DNA of 42,190 nt, taken from positions 1 through 42,190 of the forward strand of contig NZ_JAUMYS010000022.1 of NCBI RefSeq assembly GCF_030528505.1, read 5' to 3'. This document shows positions 8,938-17,800 of this stretch, one piece after another; within the stretch, counting starts at the first letter, position 1, and each line of letters starts with the position of its first letter. The notes beneath the pieces were generated by a model, which saw nothing but the letters and a program-made list of their open reading frames with translations, made no database searches and had not been told where the DNA came from. Made by a program: the position numbers and the translations under genes. Source of the DNA: Tannerella sp. Its GTDB lineage: Bacteria > Bacteroidota > Bacteroidia > Bacteroidales > Tannerellaceae.

Positions 8938-10754
8938 GGTCGGAAGATATGTTTGAAATCGGACGAATAGAGATGTGACAATCCGCTACGGTTATCGATC
9001 GCCTCGCCGACAACGAGCAGCGTCGTGAGCGTAAGGTGATTTTCTTTGACGATTCGCGCGAGATCTTTGAGTTGTCCACGATAGATGCGCTCGTCTTTCC
9101 ATGTCAGTTTGTAACAGGCAGCAACAGGCGTTTCAGGCGGATACGCACGCAATAGTTCAGCCTGCACTTCATCGACGATGGCCGCACTGAGATAGATACA
9201 CATGGTGCTTTGCGACCGAGCAAGGAGGTGCAGCTTTTCTTTTTCAGGCATAGGCGTACGTCCCTGACCACGCGTCAAAATAATCGTCTGCACCTTTTCG
9301 GGGATCGTGAACTGCGATTGCAAGGCTGCGGCCGCAGCCTGAAACGACGAAATGCCGGGTGTGATATGATAACGCATTCCGTAACGGTCGAAGAAAGCCA
9401 TCTGCTCCTGAATAGCGCCATAGATACACGGATCGCCCGTATGCAGACGCACGACGAAAAGCCCCCGGTCGTAGAATTCCTTCATCAGGGCAAACTGTTC
9501 CTCAAGGGTCATATCGGCCGAGCTGCGTACCGTTGCGCCGGGTTTGGCATAAAGCGTCAGTTCGCGCGGCACCAGACTGCCCGCGTACAGAATCAGATCG
9601 GCCCTTTCGAGCATGCGTTTGCCGCGTACCGAGATCAGCTCGGGATCTCCGGGGCCTGCTCCTACGATTTCGATAAAACCGCCACGCAAACTGTCCGCAT
9701 CCATCGCAACGGCAAACGTGAAATCACTCTCCGCATTCAGTATACCTTTCTGTTTCTCCAAGACAAGGGTAGCTCCCTTCGCCGCCTTCTGTGAGGTCGA
9801 TTCCGAAACGCCATAGACGCCGGTCGTCTCAAACACTTTCTGCGATGGGTTCGGCACTTCGATGTCCTGCAAATCGGCCGCTTCATAGATATTTGTCTCT
9901 GCCTCCCACGCTTCTGCCAGCGCGGCGAACAGCGGTTCGTCTTTCTTCAGCGTGATCGTCGACACGGAACGAATCGCAAGCGAAGAAAGTCCATGTTCTT
10001 CCATCACCTTCTCCATATAGGCGGCTACCCCGTCGGGACAACTATTCCTGCGACATCCGACTCCAATATGGAGCACGCGTGGACGGAAATAAAGTATCGG
10101 CGTCTCACTCTTATAAATGAACGGGCTGACCGCAATAATCAGCTCGTACTCCTGCGGACGTATATCATGATAAGTGTAGAAAACATCGACATGCTCCGGC
10201 AGCGTGCGCTCCAGAAACTCCGTGCCGCGATCTTTGATCTCGAGCAACAGAGCCGTACGCCGTCCACCTACGAAAAGCGCGATCATGCGGTTCATCTCGG
10301 CCGGCGATGCCGCCGTTCTCCATCCGTAGGTACGGCCGAGCGTATCGAGCGCCCAGAGATCGGCTCTGTCGCTTTGCGTCGTGATCACGGCCTCGCCACC
10401 GGTGATGGCCGCGATGCGCCGCGTCCAGTCGTTGGCGCCGCCGATATGCCCCGACAACACGGATACGACAAAACGGCCGGAGCTGTCGGTACAAACCACA
10501 GCCGGATCGGTATATTTGTTTTTCAGGCATGTCGCCATACTGCGGACACAAATACCCAGCGCACCGATAAACACAAACGCGCCAAAGTCATGGAAACGAT
10601 CGGACATGAACCCGTTATAAGAGGAGATGTTCTCACACCCTTCCAACGTGTGCATCGTATAAATAGCGGAGGAGGCTCCTAACTCTCGCCGGATCGTCTG
10701 AGCCAGCGGAAGCCCTGCCTCCGAAACAAGGATAATAGCTACATTTTCTTTCAT
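8934..10754 (-). CDS. cbiG-cobM: Fusion: cobalt-precorrin-5A hydrolase (CbiG) + precorrin-4 C11-methyltransferase (CobM/CbiF)
   Basis: This 606-aa bifunctional enzyme starts with CbiG: the N-terminal domain with FVFIGALGICVRSMA and VLSGHIGGANDWTRRIA, and the C-terminal CbiG domain from about 230 (HIGVGCRRNSC). CbiG opens the delta-lactone of cobalt-precorrin-5A, releasing acetaldehyde, and marks the oxygen-independent route. From about 360 to the end is a tetrapyrrole methylase of CobM/CbiF type (IEIVGAGPGDPELISVRGKR, LHTGDPCIYGA, TPGISSFQAAAAAL), which methylates C11. C11 methylation gives the substrate that CbiG hydrolyses, so the fusion joins consecutive steps. It overlaps both neighbours by four bases. 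Confidence 0.93.
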   Translation of the reverse strand: MKENVAIILVSEAGLPLAQTIRRELGASSAIYTMHTLEGCENISSYNGFMSDRFHDFGAFVFIGALGICVRSMATCLKNKYTDPAVVCTDSSGRFVVSVLSGHIGGANDWTRRIAAITGGEAVITTQSDRADLWALDTLGRTYGWRTAASPAEMNRMIALFVGGRRTALLLEIKDRGTEFLERTLPEHVDVFYTYHDIRPQEYELIIAVSPFIYKSETPILYFRPRVLHIGVGCRRNSCPDGVAAYMEKVMEEHGLSSLAIRSVSTITLKKDEPLFAALAEAWEAETNIYEAADLQDIEVPNPSQKVFETTGVYGVSESTSQKAAKGATLVLEKQKGILNAESDFTFAVAMDADSLRGGFIEIVGAGPGDPELISVRGKRMLERADLILYAGSLVPRELTLYAKPGATVRSSADMTLEEQFALMKEFYDRGLFVVRLHTGDPCIYGAIQEQMAFFDRYGMRYHITPGISSFQAAAAALQSQFTIPEKVQTIILTRGQGRTPMPEKEKLHLLARSQSTMCIYLSAAIVDEVQAELLRAYPPETPVAACYKLTWKDERIYRGQLKDLARIVKENHLTLTTLLVVGEAIDNRSGLSHLYSSDFKHIFRP

Positions 10755-11941
10755 TCTGCTTTGATTATTTCTATGGGACTATGCGCGTCGACCGTCATAC
10801 GGATCGTTTCTGTCACGTTACGACCGATGGCGCGGATTCCTTCTTTAAACATTTCGCGACTGGTGGCACTCACGGAGTTGAAGACGATGGGACAGCCCGT
10901 CGGCAGACACGTATCCACTTTTTTCAAGATGTCGATAAGTCGCCCGCCATGCCCTCCGATGAAGACAGCGTCGGGAGCAGGATATTCGTGCAATTCAACC
11001 TCCATAAAATCACCGGTGACAGCCGTAATACCCGGCGTTCCGAATTTGCGACAGTTATCAGACAGTATCCCAACCCCTTCGGGACGTTTCTCGAAAGCCG
11101 TAATACGGAGGTGAGGAAATTGCAGTTTAGCCTCGACCGATACCGAACCCGTACAGAAACCGATGTCCCAAAACGAGTTGCGGTGACGCAGGTCAAGCAT
11201 ACTCAATGTCAGTAACCGGATGGGCATTTTGGTAATCATATTTACCCGACCGTCGAGCAGGAAAAACGCTTTTTCCGACACGCCGAACGGACGCGAACGA
11301 ACGGCTGTGCGCGACAGAATCAAACAGTTGGGAGCAGCAAAGGTACCGTTTACCACCTCGGCCGGCTTCATCGTATGGACACGCTCGTCGGCTTCGTTAC
11401 CCAGCCGCTCGCCGATGGCTATGCGGTAATTGTCGTAACCGTATTCAAGCATCCGCGCGGCAATGACCGGAGGTGTCTTCTCACGATCGGTCAATACGCC
11501 GATAAGCGGCCTCCCCTCAATAAGAGCAGCATCAAAATCATCCCACGGACGACCGGTCAACGACACGACCGACATCTCATTATAAGGCATCTCCAACCGG
11601 TGTGCCAGCATCTGGAGCGAGTTAAAAGAAGGAAAAGTCATTGTCTTCGCGTCGGGAAATACGCGTTGCAGGGTATTGGCAAAGCCGAAAAACAGCGGAT
11701 CGCCCGACGCAAAAACAACGATTTCCGGATGCTCTTCATACTGTGCAAAAACATCGTCGAGGGGCACGGTAATATCGATCCACACGGCGTCATGGGGAAG
11801 CATCGTTCGTACGATCTCGCGATGACGTCGCCCCCCCGAAAACACACGCCCTGAAGCAATCATCCGTTCCACCTCGGCAGGAAAGCGCAGCCGGCGCTCG
11901 TCGCTGATTCCGATCACATAAAATTTACGCATCGTACTCAT
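10751..11941 (-). CDS. cobL: Precorrin-6Y C5,15-methyltransferase / decarboxylase (CobL; CbiE-CbiT)
   Basis: This CobL-type protein of about 396 aa fuses CbiE (first 200 residues, a tetrapyrrole methylase with VFASGDPLFFG) to CbiT (last 190 residues, a class I methyltransferase fold with DIGFCTGSVSVEA as SAM-binding loop and DAVFIGGHGG). It methylates C5 and C15 and decarboxylates the C12 side chain. A GTG at 11950 would overlap the previous stop. I chose the ATG at 11941, but the ATG at 11932 is also possible because no clear Shine-Dalgarno decides. The 3' end overlaps cbiG-cobM by four bases. Confidence 0.93.
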   Translation of the reverse strand: MSTMRKFYVIGISDERRLRFPAEVERMIASGRVFSGGRRHREIVRTMLPHDAVWIDITVPLDDVFAQYEEHPEIVVFASGDPLFFGFANTLQRVFPDAKTMTFPSFNSLQMLAHRLEMPYNEMSVVSLTGRPWDDFDAALIEGRPLIGVLTDREKTPPVIAARMLEYGYDNYRIAIGERLGNEADERVHTMKPAEVVNGTFAAPNCLILSRTAVRSRPFGVSEKAFFLLDGRVNMITKMPIRLLTLSMLDLRHRNSFWDIGFCTGSVSVEAKLQFPHLRITAFEKRPEGVGILSDNCRKFGTPGITAVTGDFMEVELHEYPAPDAVFIGGHGGRLIDILKKVDTCLPTGCPIVFNSVSATSREMFKEGIRAIGRNVTETIRMTVDAHSPIEIIKAE

Positions 11942-11946
11942 TATTT

Positions 11947-13365
11947 TCACACGTCGCGGCCGGGACGAAGCTGCTCGGCATCGTTAAAACAAAGTACCGC
12001 ATTGACAAGCGTTGCCGCGACATTACTGCCTCCCTTTCGACCTTCGATGATGATTTTCGGGATTCCGACAAACGGCTTGACCATCTGCTTGCTTTCACAC
12101 ACATGCACGAACCCTACCGGCGCGGCAACGATGCCGCACGGATGCGCCTTATGCTTACGAATCAGCGAGCATAGCTCCATCAGCGCCGTCGGAGCATTGC
12201 CAAAGACGAACAGCGCGTCGGGATGTTCCTCTACGGCCAGACGTATACCGGCCTGTGTGCGGGTGATATGCTTATCGGCAGCAAGTGCTGCGGTACGTTC
12301 GTCGTTCAAATAACACTTCACCTCGATGCCGAGACGCTGCAAGGCTCCTTTGCGAATCCCCGACGCAACCATCGTTACATCTGTAACAATGGTTTTTACA
12401 CATCCCGAACTCAACGTCTCATACAGTGTCGCGACGGCACCCTCATCCATCCACAGGACACGCTCCATATCGAAATCGGCCGTCGTATGAATGGCATGCA
12501 GCAAAGCCCACTTGCGATCCGACGCAATATCTTTCCGTTTTAATTCTCCTTCGATGGTGCGGAAGCTTTCCATCATAATCTCCTGGCCGATGCCGACCCC
12601 TTCCTCACGTTCTTCTTCACGGTAATAACCGCGTGGCGTAATGAATATCCCATCGCTGACGAACGATTGCGAGTTGCCGATCAGCACGACGGTAAACATA
12701 TCCGTCTGCTCCGGATCAAAGTCCTGCAAGGTCGTAACGATCACCTCTTCGCCGTCGCGACCGGCCTGACGTACGAACCCGACTGGCGTCTGCGGCGAAC
12801 GACGTTGCAGGAACAATTCCTTCAGACGATAGAGCTGCCAGTAACGTCCCTCACTTTTAGGATTATAGACAGCCGTAACGAAATCAGCCTCTGCCGCCGC
12901 AACGATACGCCGTTCGATCAGCGCCCACGGCGTCATAAGGTCGGACAGAGAGATGACGCAGAAGTCATGTCCTACAGGCGAACCGAGCAGCGCGGCCGCC
13001 TTTTGAAAAGCGCTCACGCCGGGTATCACTTCTACAGCCACTGAGCTACGTCGCTGATGTTTCATTTCGTGCACTAACGGCGCCATGCCGTAGATGCCTG
13101 CATCGCCGGAACTGATGACACAAACGGTTTTGCCCTCTTCGGCAAGATCGAACGCCTTTTCGGCACGCTCCTTCTCACGTTTCATGCCGCTGTCCACACA
13201 CGGAACCCCTTCCGGCAAATACGGTTTGATATATTGAAAATAGCCATGATAGCCAATAACGACATCGCAACGACGTAGCGCATCAAGCGCCGCCGACGTT
13301 ATATCGCCGGCCGAGCCCGGCCCAATACCGATCACGATGATTCGAGCATGATTCTTTATTTCCAT
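11947..13365 (-). CDS. cobJ-cobH: Fusion: precorrin-3B C17-methyltransferase (CobJ/CbiH) + precorrin-8X methylmutase (CobH/CbiC)
   Basis: This 472-aa bifunctional enzyme has residues 1-245 as CobJ/CbiH (IIVIGIGPGSAGDITSAA, VISSGDAGIYGMA, VEVIPGVSAFQKAAALLG), the ring-contraction methylase. From about 262 it is CobH/CbiC, precorrin-8X methylmutase, with TDVTMVASGI, a nearly invariant FGNAPTALMEL and GIVAAPVGFVHVCESK. CobH moves a methyl from C11 to C12 at a much later step, so this fusion joins non-consecutive reactions. The gene starts 30 bases after the adenosyltransferase gene and ends at the cobL start. Confidence 0.93.
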   Translation of the reverse strand: MEIKNHARIIVIGIGPGSAGDITSAALDALRRCDVVIGYHGYFQYIKPYLPEGVPCVDSGMKREKERAEKAFDLAEEGKTVCVISSGDAGIYGMAPLVHEMKHQRRSSVAVEVIPGVSAFQKAAALLGSPVGHDFCVISLSDLMTPWALIERRIVAAAEADFVTAVYNPKSEGRYWQLYRLKELFLQRRSPQTPVGFVRQAGRDGEEVIVTTLQDFDPEQTDMFTVVLIGNSQSFVSDGIFITPRGYYREEEREEGVGIGQEIMMESFRTIEGELKRKDIASDRKWALLHAIHTTADFDMERVLWMDEGAVATLYETLSSGCVKTIVTDVTMVASGIRKGALQRLGIEVKCYLNDERTAALAADKHITRTQAGIRLAVEEHPDALFVFGNAPTALMELCSLIRKHKAHPCGIVAAPVGFVHVCESKQMVKPFVGIPKIIIEGRKGGSNVAATLVNAVLCFNDAEQLRPGRDV

Positions 13366-13395
13366 TATTTGTTTTGTAATTCGTAATAATCTTAA

Positions 13396-13968
13396 TTATT
13401 TAGCGTTTTTCCGCTTATATTGGAAGGCCTGCCAGCGTTCCTCGCCGCATCCGCATGTATGCAATTCATAACGTGCCATCACAAAAAACAGGTCGGACAG
13501 CCGGTTGACAAAAGCCATCACCAAAGGAGGCAATGCATCAACTTTATGAAGCGAACACAGACGGCGCTCGGCACGTCGGGCGGCCGTACGTGCCACATGG
13601 CACAAGGATGCCACCTCCGTACCGCCCGGCAGGATAAAGTAATTGTTTTCGCCCATCGCTTCCGTCATCCGGTCGATCTGCTCTTCGCACAACATGACCA
13701 TCGTGTCGGGCAAGACATTCGGGTTCTGATCCCGTATTGCCAAAGGGGTCGCCACATGCGACATGACAATCATCAGTATCCGCTGCACCTCGTAAAGTGT
13801 CGCCTGCCATTCATGCGCTTCCGGCAATCGCGTGCGCAACATCCCGACCCACACATTCAGCTCGTCAAGACAACCGTTTGCTTCGATACGGATATCATCC
13901 TTATCCACCCGCTGACCGCCGTGAATTCCTGTACGTCCCTTGTCGCCTCCTTTCGTGTATATCTTCAT
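13396..13968 (-). CDS. pduO: PduO-type ATP:cob(I)alamin adenosyltransferase
   Basis: This 190-aa protein is of the PduO/MMAB type. The N-terminal ATP loop reads KIYTKGGDKGRTGIHGG, and the second signature FILPGGTEVASLCHVARTAARRAERR is intact. It transfers the 5'-deoxyadenosyl group of ATP to cob(I)alamin, making adenosylcobalamin. It is the first gene behind a good promoter at 14005-14036 and is followed by the corrin-ring fusions, so it belongs to the same transcript. The length is normal for a single-domain PduO enzyme. Confidence 0.93.
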   Translation of the reverse strand: MKIYTKGGDKGRTGIHGGQRVDKDDIRIEANGCLDELNVWVGMLRTRLPEAHEWQATLYEVQRILMIVMSHVATPLAIRDQNPNVLPDTMVMLCEEQIDRMTEAMGENNYFILPGGTEVASLCHVARTAARRAERRLCSLHKVDALPPLVMAFVNRLSDLFFVMARYELHTCGCGEERWQAFQYKRKNAK

Positions 13969-14004
13969 TAATTTATATCTTTTTTCTCCGGATAAAATTC
14001 AAGG

Positions 14005-14036
14005 CAAAGATATGTGCTATTTTTTCATCGAACAAA
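14005..14036 (-). promoter_or_regulatory. Promoter of the cobalamin operon
   Basis: On the minus strand the -33 box TTTG (14036-14033) and -7 box TATCTTTG (14012-14005) are both perfect, with a 20-base spacer. Transcription should start near 13999, leaving about 30 bases before the adenosyltransferase ATG. That is too short for a cobalamin riboswitch. Confidence 0.75.
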
Positions 14037-14292
14037 AAAACGCAACTTAACGAACAAGGAAAAAGTTCATACTCAAAAGAAACAAAAAAGCAACGAAAAA
14101 TAAAATGCTATACTGTCAAGAAAAACAATCAGAGGAAGATTAAGTAAGGCAAACCTCTTTTGTGAATAACTTTTTTCAATTCTTGTAGCAAAAAAAAGAG
14201 TTTGTGTCGTTATTTCGCGTGCTTTGCAGGTTTACAACCTTAAACAAAGCACGCGTTAAAAAAATCAATCAATTAGTAGCTTATCACATCCC
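14037..14292. other. AT-rich intergenic stretch
   Basis: About 255 bases lie between the cobalamin promoter and the end of the transporter gene. The stretch is A-rich and has no convincing coding frame. Its one clear feature is the extended inverted repeat at 14216-14255, listed separately. I saw no riboswitch-like conserved box. Confidence 0.5.
14216..14255. terminator. Extended hairpin, probable terminator after the DASS gene
   Basis: Perfect 11-base arms CGCGTGCTTTG (14216-14226) and CAAAGCACGCG (14245-14255) enclose a second short inverted repeat, AGGTT/AACCT with a TAC loop. Together they could form a stem of about 16 pairs. It lies about 40 bases past the stop of the minus-strand transporter gene. 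Neither strand has a classic run of T after the stem, so a protein-binding site or mRNA-stabilising stem is also possible. Confidence 0.5.
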
Positions 14293-15759
14293 TTATCCGA
14301 AAAATCCCATTTTTCCAATCATGAATAAAAGCATATAGCCGAGAAGTAAGGATATCATGCCGACTATCAGTCCGATTTTAAGCATATCCTTCTGTGCGAC
14401 AAGACCGGTGGAGTGAGCGATGGCATTAGGCGGAGTAGAGATCGGAAGACACATGGCACTCGATGCGGCAATGGCTACGCCGATAATCACCGTCGATGTC
14501 CCGCCAATCGTTTTGAGCGTATCGCCCATACCGGTACAAGCGACGATAAGAATCGGTACAAGCAAAGCAGCTGTTGCCGTGTTGGAAATAAAGTTGGACA
14601 AGATATAACAAATGATGCCCGAAATAATAAGGATAACTACGGGTGACCATGTGTGGAAAGGTATCGATCGGATCGCCGTATCTGCCAGCCCGGAACCATT
14701 GAGTCCGAGACCCAACGCAAATCCACCCGCAACCATCCAGATGACGCTCCAGTTGATTGCTTGCAGATCTCGCTTCGTAATGACCCCCGTAATGGCAAAG
14801 ACGCCCATCGGTATCATCGCAACCGTATTCGCATCGACTCCGGTAAACCGATCAAACAGCCACATTAATACCGTAACGACGAATGTTACCGATACGACTT
14901 TCGTCCTCCATCCGCCATGGACCTCTCCGTTGATAGAAAGTTCAATCGTTTTTTTCTTAAACGGGAACAACCGTTTGATAATAAACCAAGATATAAGGAG
15001 TAGGGCTATCACTAAAGGAAACATAATAGCCAGCCATTGTCCGAAACCAATATTCATATTCAAACCGGCCGGATCGTTCAATGCCTGTAAAGCGATTGCA
15101 TTGGGCGGAGTACCGATCGGTGTGGCCATGCCTCCCAAGTTGGCTGCCATGGGTATTGAAAGCGTTAAAGCGATACGTCCCTTTCCTTCCGGAGGTAAGG
15201 CTGCAAAGACTGGAGTAAGAAAAGTAAGCATCATCGCTGCCGTTGCCGTATTACTGATAAACATGGAAAAGACTCCCGTAATCAGAATAAAACCGAGCAG
15301 AACTACTTCCGAACGTTTCCCAAAAGGCTTGATCAAATTCCGCGCCAACAACACGTCCAACCCCGATTTAGTGGCTGCAATAGCAAGAATAAAACCGCCG
15401 AGAAACAGCATAATCACGGGGTTGGCAAACGTAGCCATAATCTCTTTCGAACTTAACAAAGTACCGAACGAATCACTATGACGCTTAAAAAACAATAAAC
15501 TGTTGTCCGACACTGTAAGACACATCACTGTAATGATCACTAACGAGGTGGCCCATGAAGGTATAGCTTCCGTAACCCACGAAAGTGTCGCAAACACAAA
15601 AATAGCAATAATTCTCTGTTGTACAACAGTTAGCCCTTCTATCCCAAAGAATGTAGAAGGGAGGTTCCAAACAATTACCGTAAACAGCAAAATAATCAGC
15701 GATAAAATAAATTTTTTCATCTCGAAACGAGCTGTTAGCTTTCTTAATTCTTCTGTCAT
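14293..15759 (-). CDS. DASS/SLC13 family anion:sodium symporter
   Basis: This 488-aa polytopic membrane protein of the divalent anion:sodium symporter family has the two family SNT motifs (SNTATAAMMLTF and SNFISNTATAALLV), each paired with a TPPNAIA segment (IGTPPNAIA, ISTPPNAIA). These form the sodium and substrate sites in characterised members. Family substrates are sulfate, phosphate or C4/C6 carboxylates, and the sequence alone does not decide. The divergent neighbour is a sulfatase, which makes sulfate conceivable but unproven. I keep the ATG at 15759 because the promoter at 15789-15820 fits it; an internal ATG at 15720 (MKKFILS) is an alternative. Confidence 0.92.
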   Translation of the reverse strand: MTEELRKLTARFEMKKFILSLIILLFTVIVWNLPSTFFGIEGLTVVQQRIIAIFVFATLSWVTEAIPSWATSLVIITVMCLTVSDNSLLFFKRHSDSFGTLLSSKEIMATFANPVIMLFLGGFILAIAATKSGLDVLLARNLIKPFGKRSEVVLLGFILITGVFSMFISNTATAAMMLTFLTPVFAALPPEGKGRIALTLSIPMAANLGGMATPIGTPPNAIALQALNDPAGLNMNIGFGQWLAIMFPLVIALLLISWFIIKRLFPFKKKTIELSINGEVHGGWRTKVVSVTFVVTVLMWLFDRFTGVDANTVAMIPMGVFAITGVITKRDLQAINWSVIWMVAGGFALGLGLNGSGLADTAIRSIPFHTWSPVVILIISGIICYILSNFISNTATAALLVPILIVACTGMGDTLKTIGGTSTVIIGVAIAASSAMCLPISTPPNAIAHSTGLVAQKDMLKIGLIVGMISLLLGYMLLFMIGKMGFFG

Positions 15760-15788
15760 AACTTCTTATATTATTTGTGAATGATTGG

Positions 15789-15820
15789 CAAAATTAACAA
15801 TCAAATCCCCTTTTTCCAAA
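15789..15820 (-). promoter_or_regulatory. Promoter of the DASS transporter gene
   Basis: On the minus strand TTTG (15820-15817) and TAATTTTG (15796-15789) are separated by 20 bases, a complete match to the Bacteroidetes consensus. The predicted start near 15783 leaves a leader of about 24 bases. Confidence 0.7.
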
Positions 15821-16154
15821 AACATCGTTATTTTTCTTTATTTTTTCATTCTCTCCATGAGCATCCAAGCCAAATGATCACTATCAAGTTTTTTATCTTT
15901 CGATTCTTCCACAACCAAGACATATCAAACATTCTTGCTACCGGATCAATCATCTATTTTCACTAATCTTACCGTCATGAAACACTTGCTTCTTCGAAAA
16001 GAAATACCTGCACACTTCGAAAAGCATTTTAGAAACAATATAATAAACAAAGCCAATGACTACGTATCAAGAATTCATCACAAATTTTTTGATGCCCCTC
16101 AACCCCTCTCCTGTGTTTCGAGATACAAAGCGTACAAAAGAATGAAAAAGTACG
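15821..16154. other. Intergenic stretch between divergent transporter and sulfatase
   Basis: About 330 AT-rich bases lie between the two divergent promoters. An open frame runs through it into the sulfatase, but it lacks a start signal and its residues do not resemble any domain, so I treat it as non-coding. No inverted repeat or known RNA motif was seen. Confidence 0.5.
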
Positions 16155-16162
16155 TATATTTG
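16155..16162 (+). promoter_or_regulatory. -7 box of the sulfatase gene
   Basis: TATATTTG is a perfect Bacteroidetes -7 box placed 21 bases before the sulfatase ATG at 16184. No clear TTTG lies at the -33 distance, so the promoter may be weak or need an activator. Confidence 0.55.
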
Positions 16163-16183
16163 CGCCGTAAACATTTCAATACA

Positions 16184-17773
16184 ATGAAACAAATTCGATA
16201 CAACACGGTATTCTTTTCCCTCACGGGCGCGGCCATGGGCGTGTCGCTGCTTGCATGCAAGGATAAAAAAAGCGAAAACACGTTGAACGAAAAGCCCATG
16301 AACATTCTCTATATCATGTGCGACGATCATTCCTATCAAACCATCAGTGCGTACGATCGCCGTTTCATCGAGACACCGAACATCGACCGGATTGCGACCG
16401 AGGGGGTGCGTTTCACCAACAGCTTTGTGGCGAACTCGCTGAGCGGCCCGAGCCGGGCATGCCTGCTGACAGGCAAGCACAGTCACAAAAACGGCTTCAC
16501 AGACAATACGAAAACGTTCGACGGAAGCCAGCAGACTTTCCCCAAACTGTTGCAACAGGCAGGATATGAGACGGCCGTCGTAGGAAAATGGCACCTCAGT
16601 TCCGAGCCTTCGGGATTCGACTACTGGAATATCCTGATCGGACAGGGAGACTATTACAATCCTTTCTTTATTGATAACGGTGAAAAGCGGCAAATCGAAG
16701 GATATGCTACGAATATCACGACCGATCTGGCCATTGACTGGCTCGACCAAAAAAGAGACAAGAATAAACCGTTTTGCCTGCTTCTGCATCACAAGGCGCC
16801 ACACCGCACGTGGATGCCCGATACGTGCGACCTCGACTGGAAGGAAGACGCCGTCTTCCCTCTTCCCGAAACGTTCTACGACACATATGAGGGACGAAAA
16901 GCCGCCAAGTTGCAAGAGATGAGTATCATCAAAGATATGGACCTCGTCTACGACTTGAAGCTGGCTGACAAGGAAAATGAAATCCACTCCCATCCCGGTC
17001 TCGAAAAAGCCGGACGAGAAATGTATGAACGGATGACGACCACCCAGAAAGCAGCATGGGACAAGCATTACGACCCAATCATCCGGAAATTCAAAGACGA
17101 TAAACTGACCGGCAAAGCCTTGGCAGAATGGAAATATCAACAATACATGAAAGATTATCTGCGTGTGATACGTTCGATTGACCGGAATGTCGGCCGCGTA
17201 CTCGACTATCTGGAAAAGAACAACCTGCTCGATCGTACGCTCATTGTCTACACTTCCGATCAGGGATTCTATATGGGTGAACACGGCTGGTTCGACAAGC
17301 GTTTCATGTACGAAGAGTCGTTCCGCACCCCCATGCTCGTACGTTATCCCGGAGGCATCAAAGGAGATATTCCGGAAATGGTGCAGAACATCGACCATGC
17401 CTCTACGTTCCTCGAATTGGCGGGTGTGTCCGTGCCGGACGATATTCAGGGGGATTCATATCTGCCGCTCCTGAAAGGACAGCGTCCCGATAATTGGCGC
17501 ACCTCGCTCTATTATCACTTTTACGAATATCCGGCCGAGCATGCCGTAAGAAGACATTTCGGGGTGCGGACAGAGCGTTACAAACTGATTCGTTTCTATA
17601 ACGACATCGACTGCTGGGAACTGTACGATCTGCAAAACGATCCGGCAGAGATGCACAACCTCTACGGACAGGAAGGTACCGAAGAAATAACCAAACAATT
17701 GAAAGAAGAACTTCTGCGCCTGCAAGTCAAATACGACGACCCGATACGCGAGTCGCTGGCAGAGGTGAAGTAA
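16184..17773 (+). CDS. Serine-type sulfatase, lipoprotein
   Basis: This is a 529-aa arylsulfatase-superfamily (S1) enzyme. A lipoprotein signal peptide ends in SLLAC (Cys25), so it is probably anchored to an envelope membrane. Metal ligands D47/D48 (YIMCDDH) precede the sulfatase signature S87-G-P-S-R91 followed by ACLLTG. Ser87 would be converted to formylglycine by a radical-SAM anaerobic maturase encoded elsewhere. Later motifs include VGKWHL, YTSDQGFYMGEHGWFDKR and RTERYKLIRFY. The start at 16184 is chosen because the signal peptide begins there and a -7 box lies 21 bases upstream; the open frame extends further but without support. The substrate is probably a host or dietary sulfated glycan, which is inference. 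Confidence 0.93.
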   Translation: MKQIRYNTVFFSLTGAAMGVSLLACKDKKSENTLNEKPMNILYIMCDDHSYQTISAYDRRFIETPNIDRIATEGVRFTNSFVANSLSGPSRACLLTGKHSHKNGFTDNTKTFDGSQQTFPKLLQQAGYETAVVGKWHLSSEPSGFDYWNILIGQGDYYNPFFIDNGEKRQIEGYATNITTDLAIDWLDQKRDKNKPFCLLLHHKAPHRTWMPDTCDLDWKEDAVFPLPETFYDTYEGRKAAKLQEMSIIKDMDLVYDLKLADKENEIHSHPGLEKAGREMYERMTTTQKAAWDKHYDPIIRKFKDDKLTGKALAEWKYQQYMKDYLRVIRSIDRNVGRVLDYLEKNNLLDRTLIVYTSDQGFYMGEHGWFDKRFMYEESFRTPMLVRYPGGIKGDIPEMVQNIDHASTFLELAGVSVPDDIQGDSYLPLLKGQRPDNWRTSLYYHFYEYPAEHAVRRHFGVRTERYKLIRFYNDIDCWELYDLQNDPAEMHNLYGQEGTEEITKQLKEELLRLQVKYDDPIRESLAEVK

Positions 17774-17800
17774 CAAAAAACAACACGAATTGATACGTAA

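Noticed and set aside
13797-14147. 116-codon frame across the cobalamin promoter
   Set aside because: Its first part is antisense to pduO and its end is an A-rich Lys/Gln run; no start signal or domain.
15935-16183. N-terminal extension of the sulfatase
   Set aside because: The extension has no signal peptide and contains the -7 box; the lipoprotein signal begins at 16184.
16067-17398. 443-codon open frame antisense to the sulfatase
   Set aside because: Same reasoning: the sulfatase on the other strand has intact motifs, and the antisense product shows none.
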